DNA of 64,000 bases from NCBI RefSeq assembly GCF_001580535.1, contig NZ_LHZA01000150.1, forward strand, positions 1 through 64,000, in the 5' to 3' direction. Each line of letters opens with the position of its first letter. The first letter of the stretch is position 1. Position numbers and translations under genes: made by a program. This DNA is from Acetobacter cerevisiae. Its GTDB lineage: Bacteria > Pseudomonadota > Alphaproteobacteria > Acetobacterales > Acetobacteraceae. Under the pieces are notes generated by a model. That model did no database searches. It saw only the letters and a program-made list of their open reading frames with translations, and was not told the origin of the DNA. Below are positions 34,591-42,601 of this stretch, one piece after another.

Positions 34591-35162
34591 CCTCAAAACC
34601 GGGCCGCCCACCTGTGCAGTTTGACCTGCTGGGTGCGCAGCCCGGTAAAAGACCTCGCAAGGCTGGCACGCAGACCACACCGGCCCACGAGACAGACGCT
34701 GACCGACCCCAGCGTGCAACGCCCGCCAGACGCTCGCCCCGCGCAAAAGCGGAAAACCCGTTACAGACCGATCTGTTTACGCACCCTCTGCCGCCGCGCC
34801 CCCGGCCACCCCGCACGCATCTGGATACCGAAGAACTTCGGCTTTCTGCTGTGCCTGCCACTGGCTTTTCCCCGCACGCCACAGCTGACAGCTGGCTTTA
34901 TCTGGTCACGGAGCCAGACACAGCCAGCCAGTTTCTGGCCGAGGGTCTGCCCTTGCGCAAAACTCACCCGCTTTTGCTGACAGAGCGCGGCGGCGTGGCG
35001 CACTGGCTGACGAAAATGACTGATGACCCACCGGGACTTTTCGCCACAACACCTGTGGTGCTACGTCTGCGGCGCACCATGGTCTCCGAGTGGCTGGAAC
35101 CGGACCCGGACCACAGCGCAGAATTTTCCGCTCCGTGTTATCTGCTGAGCGGAAGCAGATAG
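34587..35162 (+). CDS. Hypothetical protein translationally coupled to zur
   Basis: 191 residues, starting in the ATGA overlap with zur. The first ~90 residues are Pro/Arg/Lys-rich and probably disordered, with two short repeats of a QxDLL/QTDLF type motif. The C-terminal ~95 residues form a compact domain: WLYLVTEPDTASQFLAEGLP, LLLTERGGVAHWLTKM, VVLRLRRTMVSEWLEPDPDHS, PCYLLSG. I do not recognise a named family; the spaced Thr-Glu, Thr-Glu-Arg and Leu-Arg motifs vaguely recall ADP-ribosyltransferase-like folds, which is only a guess. It ends in TAG and lies 21 bp before the asparaginase gene. Confidence 0.7.
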   Translation: MTSKPGRPPVQFDLLGAQPGKRPRKAGTQTTPAHETDADRPQRATPARRSPRAKAENPLQTDLFTHPLPPRPRPPRTHLDTEELRLSAVPATGFSPHATADSWLYLVTEPDTASQFLAEGLPLRKTHPLLLTERGGVAHWLTKMTDDPPGLFATTPVVLRLRRTMVSEWLEPDPDHSAEFSAPCYLLSGSR

Positions 35163-35183
35163 AAACAGGATCGATAAGCAACC

Positions 35184-36221
35184 ATGACAGGAAACACGCA
35201 AAGCGACACGCTTCTGGCTGAGGTCACACGCGGAGGCCGGGTGGAATCCCGCCATTATGGCGCGACGGTTGTGATGGATGCCTCGGGAAAAACCGTGTTT
35301 GCCACGGGTGATGTCACCACCCCCATCTATCCGCGCTCCACCGTGAAGGCCCTGCAGGCGTTACCGCTACTAACGGAAGGCGCTGCGGACAAATACTCTC
35401 TGCCGCAGGAAGCTCTGGCGCTGGCCTGTGCCTCGCATCAGGGGGAGCCTGAGCATATTGCCGTTGCAGCAGACATGCTGGGCCGCACCGGGTGGGATTA
35501 TGGTGTGCTGGAATGCGGCACCCACTGGCCGCTGGATGCCCATGCGGCCCGCGCTCTGGCGGCCACGGGTGAGCAGGCCTGCGCGCTGCATAACTGCTGC
35601 TCTGGCAAGCATGCGGGCTTTATCTGCCTCTCCTGCGCGACGGGGCAGGACCCGGCCCATTACATTCGCCCGGAACACCCCATTATGCAGACCATGGCCC
35701 GTACGCTGGCCGATGTAACGGGTGTGCCGCATACCGATGCCAACCGGGGCACGGATGGCTGCGCCATTCCCACATGGGCCATTCCGCTCTCTGCCCTGGC
35801 ACTGGCCTATGCGCGCTTTGCCACCGGCACGGGGCTGAGTGCGGACCGTGCGCAGGCTGCACAACGTCTGCGGGCTGCCATTTCCTCTGCCCCGTTCATG
35901 ATTGCGGGCACGGACCAGTTTGATACGCTGGTCATGCAGGATCTGGCCCCGCGTGTGCTGACCAAAATGGGCGCGGAAGGCGTGATGATTGCCATTCTGC
36001 CGGAAAAAGGTCTGGGCATTGCCATTAAATGTCGGGATGGCGGCGTGCGGGCTGCGGAAACGGCTGCCGCGGCGCTGATTGCCCGCTTTGGGGGTGAAGA
36101 CGCCCCGATCCTGAACCACTTTATGCGCCGTCCGCTGAAGAACTGGAACGGTCTGGTGGTAGGTGAACTCCGCGCCTCTCGTGAACTGGCCGGAGACAGG
36201 CTGCCCGACGCAGCGGCCTGA
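35184..36221 (+). CDS. Asparaginase (PF06089 family, L-asparaginase II-like)
   Basis: 345 residues, the usual length for the rhizobial-type asparaginase family, which is unrelated to the E. coli AnsA/AnsB enzymes. Conserved blocks: EVTRGGRVESRHYG, YPRSTVKALQALPLL (Ser/Lys active-site region), ACASHQGEPEH, NCCSGKHAGF and GTDGCAIPTWAIPLSALALAYA. It hydrolyses L-asparagine to aspartate and ammonia. The short spacing to the zur-coupled gene allows co-transcription. A structured stem-loop follows at 36259-36312. Confidence 0.9.
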   Translation: MTGNTQSDTLLAEVTRGGRVESRHYGATVVMDASGKTVFATGDVTTPIYPRSTVKALQALPLLTEGAADKYSLPQEALALACASHQGEPEHIAVAADMLGRTGWDYGVLECGTHWPLDAHAARALAATGEQACALHNCCSGKHAGFICLSCATGQDPAHYIRPEHPIMQTMARTLADVTGVPHTDANRGTDGCAIPTWAIPLSALALAYARFATGTGLSADRAQAAQRLRAAISSAPFMIAGTDQFDTLVMQDLAPRVLTKMGAEGVMIAILPEKGLGIAIKCRDGGVRAAETAAAALIARFGGEDAPILNHFMRRPLKNWNGLVVGELRASRELAGDRLPDAAA

Positions 36222-36258
36222 GCATCACGGTTTTATAAAACGCCTGCATCGCCCTTAT

Positions 36259-36312
36259 GGCAGCGTGGAGATTGGCCTCAGGCTATGATCTGCGTTGCCG
36301 TGAGGCGCTGCC
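36259..36312 (+). terminator. Structured stem-loop after the asparaginase gene
   Basis: GGCAGCG ... CGCTGCC outer arms and GCCTCA ... TGAGGC inner arms form a long bulged hairpin followed by TTCTTATA. Likely terminator for the zur-asparaginase transcript. Confidence 0.5.
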
Positions 36313-36640
36313 TTCTTATAGGTGTTACGGCTTATCCCTGCGGCCATGACCCGTAGAGCATTTACAAACACCCCAAACGCATAAAAATTTGTGAATTTCA
36401 AAGTCATTCTGCGCAAAAACAGGAACAAAACAAAAACACTTTGTAGAAAATTCGTTTATTTTGAAGAAAGCATTAAAATATTTTTAGGGTGTATGGTCTG
36501 ACATGATGCGTCTGTCTGACCTGAAAAACGTCTTCATCCAGAGAAAAAGACCATCGGCAGCAGAGATTTTCTGTGTTGCCGGAAACCAAACCAGCCGGGA
36601 GAAACCTGCATAAAACAGGCCCCGGCGGCCGCAGCAGATC

Positions 36641-36670
36641 GGTCTGGCTTCTGCGCACAGAGGCCAGACC
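36641..36670 (-). terminator. Stem-loop after the histone-like gene
   Basis: GGTCTGGCTTCTG and CAGAGGCCAGACC pair over 13 positions (one T-G) around a 4-nt loop, 8 bp past the stop codon. No T-tract follows on the minus strand. Confidence 0.5.
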
Positions 36671-36678
36671 AGAAAAAC

Positions 36679-37407
36679 TTATTTCTTGCTGCGGGTGGTT
36701 TTGGAAGCTTTGCGGCCGCGCGTGGTAGCGGGCTTGGCTGCAGCTTCAGCCGCTTCTGCTGCCAGACGGTCATAGCGCTTCTGGCGGCGGGTTTCCTGCA
36801 CAATACGCAGTTTTTCAACAGCGGAGAGACGCACTTTCTTTTCTGCCGGAGCAGCTTTAGCGCGCGGTGTGCGGGTTTTGACCGGGGCCGGAGCCTTACG
36901 GGCCGTGGTGGTTTTAGCAGCAGCCTGCTTGGGGGGAGCGGCTTTGCGCGTTGCTTTAACCGGCTTTGCGACTTCAACAGCAGCGGCAGCAGCCGGACGA
37001 CGGCCACGACGTGCAGGCGCCGGTGCTTCCACAACGGTTTCTACAACCTTGCGGCGTGTAGCGCGGGTTGCCGGTTTGGCTTCAGCAGCAGCGGCGGCGG
37101 CTTTGCGCGGGGTGCGGGTGGCAGGCTTGGCAGCGGCTTTGGCCGGAGCTTTTGCAGCGGTTGCTCTTTTCTTCGGGGCGGCCTCAGCTTTTGCAGCTTT
37201 GGGGGCGCGGGCCGGTTTAACAGCGTCCGTCACTTTTGCAGCGGCAACCTTGCGCGGCTTACGAGCCGGAGCCTTGGGTGCAATTTCTTCTTCCACTACC
37301 GCGTTTTTTGCGGGGGTCTTGCGCGTGCGGCGCGTGGCAACCGGGGCTGTACGGGCGGCGGATACGGAAGTCCGGGCCGTGGCGCGGCGCTTTTTGGTTT
37401 CGCTCAT
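36679..37407 (-). CDS. Histone H1-like Ala/Lys/Pro-rich DNA-binding protein
   Basis: 242 residues dominated by Lys, Arg, Ala, Pro and Thr in KKRATAAKAPAKAAAK-type repeats, resembling the AlgP/Hc1/histone-H1-like proteins of bacteria. Basic repeats occupy residues 5-185; a more ordinary segment follows (RLSAVEKLRIVQETRRQKRYDRLAAEAAEAAA) that could form a helix, and the tail is basic again. Non-specific nucleoid binding is the likely role. The upstream region contains two palindromes (37465-37476, 37484-37506). Low complexity makes family assignment by similarity unreliable. Confidence 0.75.
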   Translation of the reverse strand: MSETKKRRATARTSVSAARTAPVATRRTRKTPAKNAVVEEEIAPKAPARKPRKVAAAKVTDAVKPARAPKAAKAEAAPKKRATAAKAPAKAAAKPATRTPRKAAAAAAEAKPATRATRRKVVETVVEAPAPARRGRRPAAAAAVEVAKPVKATRKAAPPKQAAAKTTTARKAPAPVKTRTPRAKAAPAEKKVRLSAVEKLRIVQETRRQKRYDRLAAEAAEAAAKPATTRGRKASKTTRSKK

Positions 37408-37464
37408 TCAAAACTCCATTTTGATCCCCGCTTGCAAAACTTTAAGAAATACAAACGAGATTAT

Positions 37465-37476
37465 AGAATTAATTCT
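37465..37476. promoter_or_regulatory. Perfect 12-bp palindrome upstream of the histone-like gene
   Basis: AGAATTAATTCT, perfect two-fold symmetry, 58 bp upstream of the histone-like start codon. Candidate operator or part of the promoter; binding protein unknown. Confidence 0.35.
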
Positions 37477-37483
37477 TTTTACT

Positions 37484-37506
37484 CTTTCAGGAAAGGCTCC
37501 TGAAAG
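37484..37506. promoter_or_regulatory. Hairpin-forming inverted repeat upstream of the histone-like gene
   Basis: CTTTCAGGA-AAGGC-TCCTGAAAG, 9-bp perfect arms and a 5-nt loop, adjacent to the 12-bp palindrome. Could be a protein site or an RNA structure in a leader. Confidence 0.35.
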
Positions 37507-37730
37507 GCGCCCCGATGACCTGAAACTCGTGTCATTCATAACAAAAACAACAGAAAATGCAAAAAATACTTTAGAACCAGAAAGAATAACCGGCGTTTTA
37601 CGGAGACCCACCTTGTGCCACGGGTTCCATTCCGGCCGCTGACACCCCATGTCCGCAGACCGGGAGTGGTGATCCGATGAACTCTCCGGTATTATCAGCG
37701 CATATCCCCAATCCTGACAGGAACAGGTTC

Positions 37731-38825
37731 ATGAAGATCAACGGCACGCCGTATCGCAGCGTCTGGGTGAATGAAAAAGATGGCTGGTCCATTCACATTT
37801 TTGACCAGACCCGCCTCCCCTTCTCCCTCGATATCCTGCGCCTGACCACGCAGCAGGAGGTGGCTCATGCCATCCGCACCATGCAGGTGCGCGGCGCGCC
37901 GCTGATTGGGGCTGTGGCAGCCTACGGCCTTGCGCTGGCCCTGCGGCAGGACGCCAGTGATGCCGCCATGGAGCAGAACGCTGCCATGCTGGCCGCCACA
38001 CGCCCCACCGCCGTAAATCTGCACTGGGCGATTGACCGTATGCTGAACAGCCTGCGCCCCGTTGCCCCGGAGAACCGCGTTGCTGCGGCCTATGCGGAAG
38101 CAGGCCGCATTTGTGATGAAGACGCCGCCCAGAACGAGGCCATTGGTCGCCACGGGCTGGAACTGATCCGTGAGATTGCCAAAAACCGCCCGGCAGGCAC
38201 ACAGATTAACCTGCTCACGCATTGCAACGCGGGCTGGATTGCCACCGTGGACTGGGGCACGGCGCTGGCGCCCATCTATATGGCGCATGATGAAGGGCTG
38301 AATGTGCATGTGTGGGTTGATGAAACCCGCCCGAGAAATCAGGGGGCTGCCCTAACCGCGTGGGAACTGGGCAGCCACGGCGTGCCGCATACGGTGATTG
38401 CGGATAATGCTGGCGGCCACCTGATGCAGCATGGTCAGGTTGATCTGGTCATTGTGGGCACAGACCGCGTGACCCGCACAGGGGATGTCGCCAACAAGAT
38501 CGGCACGTATCTGAAGGCACTGGCCGCGCAGGACAACAAGGTTCCGTTCTGGGTGGCCCTGCCCTCCACCACCATTGACTGGAGCGTGGCCAATGGCGTG
38601 ACGGAAATCCCTATTGAAGAACGGGCAGCGTCCGAGATCACGCATGTCGCGGGCCGGGACGAGAATGGAAAACAGACCCGCGTGCAGATTACCCCGGACG
38701 GCAGCCCCGCCGCCAACCCGGCGTTTGATGTCACCCCGGCGCGGCTTGTGACGGGCCTGATTACTGAGCGCGGCATCTGCCCGGCGACAGAAGAAGGCCT
38801 GCGCTCTCTGTTTCCTGAACAGTAA
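37731..38825 (+). CDS. mtnA: S-methyl-5-thioribose-1-phosphate isomerase
   Basis: 364 residues from the ATG at 37731 (AACAGG upstream; an in-frame ATG at 37677 gives an unlikely extension). Blocks typical of MtnA/eIF2B-like proteins: TMQVRGAPLIGAVAAYGLALAL, LLTHCNAGWIATVDWGTALAPIY with the catalytic Cys, DETRPRNQGA, and GTDRVTRTGDVANKIGTY with the catalytic Asp. It converts methylthioribose-1-phosphate to methylthioribulose-1-phosphate in methionine salvage. Other salvage genes are not adjacent. A strong terminator follows. Confidence 0.95.
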   Translation: MKINGTPYRSVWVNEKDGWSIHIFDQTRLPFSLDILRLTTQQEVAHAIRTMQVRGAPLIGAVAAYGLALALRQDASDAAMEQNAAMLAATRPTAVNLHWAIDRMLNSLRPVAPENRVAAAYAEAGRICDEDAAQNEAIGRHGLELIREIAKNRPAGTQINLLTHCNAGWIATVDWGTALAPIYMAHDEGLNVHVWVDETRPRNQGAALTAWELGSHGVPHTVIADNAGGHLMQHGQVDLVIVGTDRVTRTGDVANKIGTYLKALAAQDNKVPFWVALPSTTIDWSVANGVTEIPIEERAASEITHVAGRDENGKQTRVQITPDGSPAANPAFDVTPARLVTGLITERGICPATEEGLRSLFPEQ

Positions 38826-38855
38826 ACAAACAGTCTTTCATCCGAGCCTGATCCT

Positions 38856-38892
38856 GCGGCACCGGCCCCTTTGTCCGGTGCCGCATTTTTTT
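38856..38892 (+). terminator. Rho-independent terminator after mtnA
   Basis: GCGGCACCGG and CCGGTGCCGC form a perfect 10-bp stem with a 9-nt loop, followed by ATTTTTTT. Confidence 0.92.
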
Positions 38893-39004
38893 GTGCATAC
38901 GCCTATGCGCACGGCTTTTCTTGACGGCCCCCGGCCTGCGCCTGATAAGCGCTATACGACGCAATACAGTCCGCGCCATGATGCCATTCTGAAAGGGCAA
39001 GAGC

Positions 39005-39499
39005 ATGTCTGAGACGATAGAAACCCCCACAACCCAATTTCTGGCGGCCCATGGCGTTGCCTACACCATGCATGACTATGAGTATGTGTCTGACCCCGGC
39101 AAAATTGGCCTGCACGCCGCAGCAGGTATCGGGATTGATAACGAAAAGGTCTTCAAGACCCTGATGGTCGAAATTGATAAAAAGCAGGTGGTGTGTGCGG
39201 TTATTCCCGTACATCAGAAAATGAACCTGAAAAAGGTCGCGGCCCTGTTTGGCGGTAAAAACGCCCGGATGCTGTGTGCGGAAAAGGCAGAAGCGCTGAC
39301 GGGCTTTCAGGTTGGCGGCATCAGCCCGTTTGGCTCCCGCACACAGGTGCCGGTCGTGTTTGAAAAAAGCGCACTCAAGCAGGACATCATGTACATCAAC
39401 GGCGGCGGGCGTGGTCTGGTGGTTGGACTGGCCCCGGCGGATGCCGTAAAATGCGTTAACGGCCAGACAGCTGACCTGACGGTTGAACCGGCTGCCTGA
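39005..39499 (+). CDS. ybaK: Aminoacyl-tRNA deacylase YbaK/EbsC type
   Basis: 164 residues of the YbaK/ProX editing-domain family, which hydrolyses mischarged tRNA such as Cys-tRNA(Pro). Visible motifs: YTMHDYEYVSDPGKIGLHAA, KVFKTLMVEIDKKQVVCAVIP with the key Lys, ARMLCAEKAEALTGFQVGGISPFG and the C-terminal VGLAPADAVK. Length is normal for a free-standing deacylase. AAGGGC lies upstream of the ATG. It is followed by the DUF2272 lipoprotein gene. Confidence 0.93.
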   Translation: MSETIETPTTQFLAAHGVAYTMHDYEYVSDPGKIGLHAAAGIGIDNEKVFKTLMVEIDKKQVVCAVIPVHQKMNLKKVAALFGGKNARMLCAEKAEALTGFQVGGISPFGSRTQVPVVFEKSALKQDIMYINGGGRGLVVGLAPADAVKCVNGQTADLTVEPAA

Positions 39500-39648
39500 A
39501 GACACAGACGCGACAAAAAGGAAACAGGGGTGCTGTGAAAAAGGCACTCCCCTCTTTTCCCACGTCGCGCGGCGGCTTATGCAGAACAGGAGAGCTCTTG
39601 ACGGCAAGGGCTCCTGACGCTCCGGGCACCCCGGAGGGATTTGTCTGG

Positions 39649-40569
39649 ATGGAGACGAGATTGTCACGCAAGCTCTCTGTTGCCCTGCTGGCCCCCTTAT
39701 GTCTGGCAGCCTGTGCGGCGCAACCTTCGCACGTTCCGGGGGCTCGCCCCACCGCAACTCCTGCCGCAGGCAGCACCGCAGGGAGCTACGGTTACAGCTA
39801 TTCCGGCCATGTGCCGGATTTTGCTACCCGCAATTATGAGCCGTTCAACCGGCAGGACGTTGTGGCCATTGCCATGCGGGAATGGCGGATGTTCGGCAGC
39901 CCGGTGAATGATGATGACCCGGAACTACGCCCGGAACCCCAGATTGCCTCCGTCAAACCCGAACGCGCCCCCGGCCTGTGGGAACGTGTTGGGGAATACT
40001 GGTGGATCGGGATGGACCCGGACGTGACGGAATCCACCTTTACCGGCAAGCATGACGCCAGTGGCCGCCTGACCAACTTTGTGCATGACGGCGACTATGC
40101 GTGGTCCGCTGCCTTTATCTCTTATGTGATGCGTGTGGCCGGGGCGAATAACCGCTTCCCCTACTCCCCCAACCACTCCACCTATATCAATGCAGCGGCT
40201 GCGGGGCAGACCTCCGTCCTGCGCGCGCAGGACCCGGCGGCCTATGTGCCCAAACAGGGTGACCTGATCTGCGTGGGCCGTGGCCGCGCCAAAACGTCCG
40301 TGCGCTTTTCCAGCCTGCCGACCTCCTACGGCTTTCCGGCGCATTGCGGCTATGTGGTTGCCACCAACCAGACCGGGCAGCCTTTTGGCCATCAGCTAAG
40401 CATTATTGGCGGCAATATTGATGATGCCGTGGCGCTGACGCATGTGCCAACGGACGCAAGCGGCCACATCTCCGCCCCCAGCGGCGAGAGTTATGACTCG
40501 CGTTATCCGTGGTGCACCATTCTGGAAGTGCTCTATGATGCAGAGGCGGAACCGGACGCGGGGCTGTAA
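39649..40569 (+). CDS. DUF2272 domain lipoprotein
   Basis: About 306 residues from the ATG at 39649; the lipobox LAAC (LCLAACAAQ) would be at about residue 20, so it is probably an outer-membrane lipoprotein. The DUF2272 domain has AIAMREWRMFGSPV, DYAWSAAFISYVMRVAG, FPYSPNHSTYI, GDLICVGRG and GFPAHCGYVV. The arrangement (Ser/Ala in place of the usual Cys, then His) resembles papain-like NlpC/P60-type folds but lacks an obvious nucleophile Cys in the first motif. A link to peptidoglycan is plausible, not shown. In-frame extension to 39535 is not favoured. Confidence 0.82.
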   Translation: METRLSRKLSVALLAPLCLAACAAQPSHVPGARPTATPAAGSTAGSYGYSYSGHVPDFATRNYEPFNRQDVVAIAMREWRMFGSPVNDDDPELRPEPQIASVKPERAPGLWERVGEYWWIGMDPDVTESTFTGKHDASGRLTNFVHDGDYAWSAAFISYVMRVAGANNRFPYSPNHSTYINAAAAGQTSVLRAQDPAAYVPKQGDLICVGRGRAKTSVRFSSLPTSYGFPAHCGYVVATNQTGQPFGHQLSIIGGNIDDAVALTHVPTDASGHISAPSGESYDSRYPWCTILEVLYDAEAEPDAGL

Positions 40570-40674
40570 ACACCCCGGCACCATCTTGTTATCCTGTTCT
40601 GAATACGACAGACTTCATGATCTGATGCGCGCAGATGCGAGCCTGTTGAACGAAGCGAGAAGGTGCAACCAGAT

Positions 40675-41712
40675 ATGACTGACAGTGCAACGTCCTCCGC
40701 CCGCCCCGGCTGGCACACCCTTTCTGCCGATATGCCGGGCGCTGTGGGCGGCACACCGCTCATTCGCCTGCGCAAGGCGTCTGAAGCCACTGGCTGCGAG
40801 ATTTACGGCAAAGCCGAATTTATGAATCCCGGCGGCTCCGTGAAGGACCGTGCAGCCCTTGCCATTATTGAAGACGCCGAACGCCGGGGCGTGCTGAAGC
40901 CCGGCGGCACACTGGTGGAAGGCACGGCTGGCAATACCGGCATCGGGCTGACACTGGTGGCCAATGCACGCGGCTATAAATGCATTATTGTGATGCCGGA
41001 GACGCAGAGTCAGGAAAAAATCGGCTTTCTGCGGATGATTGGCGCGGACCTGCGGCTGGTGCCTGCCAAGCCGTATCGGGATGAAGGCAATTACGTGCAT
41101 GTCTCCCGCCGGCTGGCGGAAGAAGGTGGGTATGTGTGGGCCAACCAGTTTGACAACCTTGCCAACCGTGAAGGCCACCGCGCCACCACGGCGCCGGAAA
41201 TCTGGCAGCAGATGGACGGTAAGGTTGATGCCTTTACCTGCGCCTGCGGCACCGGCGGCACGCTGGCTGGCACGGCCATGGGCCTGCATGACGCCGCCAG
41301 CAAGGCTGGCGTGAAGGCCCCGCGCATTGTGCTGGCTGACCCGGAAGGCTCTGGCCTGTATGGCTGGGTGAAGGACAATGATCTGTCCGTTTCCGGCTCC
41401 TCCATTACCGAGGGCATTGGCCAGTCCCGCGTGACGGCCAACCTTGAAGGCGCGCCGATTGATGATGCCGAGCGCATTCCCGACCCGGAAGCACTGGACA
41501 TTATCTATAGCCTGCTGATTGATGAAGGTCTGTCGGTCGGTGGCTCCTCCGGCATTAACGTGGCGTCTGCCATCCGCACGGCCCGCAAGCTTGGGCCGGG
41601 GCACCGGATTGTGACTATCCTGTGCGATGGCGGGGCGCGTTATGAGTCCAAGCTGTTCAACCCCACCTTCCTGCGGGGCAAAAACCTGCCGGTTGCCCCC
41701 TGGCTGGATTAA
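40675..41712 (+). CDS. cysK: Cysteine synthase (O-acetylserine sulfhydrylase)
   Basis: 345 residues from the ATG at 40675 (an in-frame GTG at 40663 has no ribosome site). PLP-dependent fold type II: Lys57 in NPGGSVKDRAA binds PLP, EGTAGNTGIGL is the phosphate/substrate loop, and CGTGGTLAGTA follows. The C-terminus LFNPTFLRGKNLPVAPWLD is typical of the longer alphaproteobacterial cysteine synthase. It makes cysteine from O-acetylserine and sulfide. The gene is followed after 27 bp by the DUF3574 lipoprotein gene and probably shares a transcript. Confidence 0.94.
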   Translation: MTDSATSSARPGWHTLSADMPGAVGGTPLIRLRKASEATGCEIYGKAEFMNPGGSVKDRAALAIIEDAERRGVLKPGGTLVEGTAGNTGIGLTLVANARGYKCIIVMPETQSQEKIGFLRMIGADLRLVPAKPYRDEGNYVHVSRRLAEEGGYVWANQFDNLANREGHRATTAPEIWQQMDGKVDAFTCACGTGGTLAGTAMGLHDAASKAGVKAPRIVLADPEGSGLYGWVKDNDLSVSGSSITEGIGQSRVTANLEGAPIDDAERIPDPEALDIIYSLLIDEGLSVGGSSGINVASAIRTARKLGPGHRIVTILCDGGARYESKLFNPTFLRGKNLPVAPWLD

Positions 41713-41739
41713 CAACCGGATAAACAAGAGGTCATCACC

Positions 41740-42324
41740 ATGCCGGTCCGCACACCCTTGCTTCCTTCGCGCAGCATCCATCGGTGGGGTGCGCTGGCCG
41801 GAATGGCCGTTGTTCTGAGCGGGTGCGGCAGCGCGCTTGTCGCCCCCGGTGCTGAGAGCATTGTCGGCACGTCCGCGGCCCACGCCCCGGCCACCACGAC
41901 TGGCGCGCCGCCCGCCACGGCAAATCTGGAGGCGGGCTCAAAGATTGCAGAGCCAACGCCTGCAAACGCCACACCCACGCTGTGTCAGGCTTTTCAGACA
42001 CACCCGATGCTGAACATTACGCTGCTGTTTGGGCAGACGCGCCCACGTGGGCAGGCTATTTCTGCCTCTGAATGGCGGGATTTTCTGAAAACCACCCTCA
42101 CCCCCGCCTTCCCTGCCGGGCTTTCCGTGCTGTCCGCACAGGGACAATGGCAGGACCCGCAAACCGGGCGTGTCTCACAGGAACCCGCCCGACTGGTGAC
42201 GATCATTGCCGCACCGGCAGCGGACCTCCCCACCCGGCTGGACACCATCCGCAACCGCTACAAAGAGCGCTTTGAGCAGCAGTCTGTGGGGCTGATGGTG
42301 GCCCCGGTTTGTGCGGGGTTTTGA
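41740..42324 (+). CDS. DUF3574 domain lipoprotein
   Basis: 194 residues. The lipobox LSGC is near residue 28 (VVLSGCGSA). A Thr/Ala/Pro linker spans about 33-75, then the DUF3574 domain: NITLLFGQTRPRGQAISASEWRDFLKTTLTPAFPAGLSVLSAQGQWQ and IRNRYKERFEQQSVGLM. Family function is unknown. AAGAGG precedes the ATG. Linked to cysK only by position. Confidence 0.82.
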   Translation: MPVRTPLLPSRSIHRWGALAGMAVVLSGCGSALVAPGAESIVGTSAAHAPATTTGAPPATANLEAGSKIAEPTPANATPTLCQAFQTHPMLNITLLFGQTRPRGQAISASEWRDFLKTTLTPAFPAGLSVLSAQGQWQDPQTGRVSQEPARLVTIIAAPAADLPTRLDTIRNRYKERFEQQSVGLMVAPVCAGF

Positions 42325-42506
42325 TTAGCTCTGTAAAGTAAAGGCAGTTTTGTAAAGACTTACGGAACTGAGGCCAGCGCCTCTCCGATACTGCCCTTGC
42401 CCCCCGCAGGAACGAAACAAACTCCTAATCACGCCAGTGTTTCCAAAGAACCAGTGTGTTTCTGCTTGCATTTCATAACGCACAAAACAAGACACTCCAG
42501 AACGAC

Positions 42507-42559
42507 AAAAACCGCTCCTGAAGTCATCCCAAAAAGATAACTTCAGGCGGCGGTTTTTG
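42507..42559. terminator. Bidirectional Rho-independent terminator
   Basis: ACCGC/CCTGAAGT on the left pairs with ACTTCAGG/GCGGT on the right; T-runs flank both sides, so it can end the cysK-DUF3574 (+) and guaA (-) transcripts. Confidence 0.85.
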
Positions 42560-42601
42560 TGTTTATCAGCTTTTCACCTCTTACGAGGGTGACTTAGGGG
42601 A

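Larger units (their letters stand above)
36222..36678. other. 457-bp spacer after asparaginase and histone-like genes
   Basis: No gene supported. It has a GC-rich stem-loop at 36259-36312, an AT-rich middle (36360-36480), and a near-perfect stem-loop at 36641-36670 just past the histone-like stop. Confidence 0.55.
37408..37730. other. 323-bp divergent region between histone-like gene and mtnA
   Basis: AT-rich on the left, no supportable gene. It carries the two palindromes described separately and the mtnA leader. I looked for a SAM-type riboswitch and saw none I could support. Confidence 0.55.

Noticed and set aside
36679-37407. Tandem DNA repeat or CRISPR-like array in the histone-like gene
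   Set aside because: The repetition is in amino-acid composition (Ala/Lys/Pro), with no regular spacing or identical repeats at the DNA level.
37600-37730. SAM-type riboswitch ahead of mtnA
   Set aside because: I looked for the SAM-II and SAM-I core patterns in the leader and saw no convincing match.
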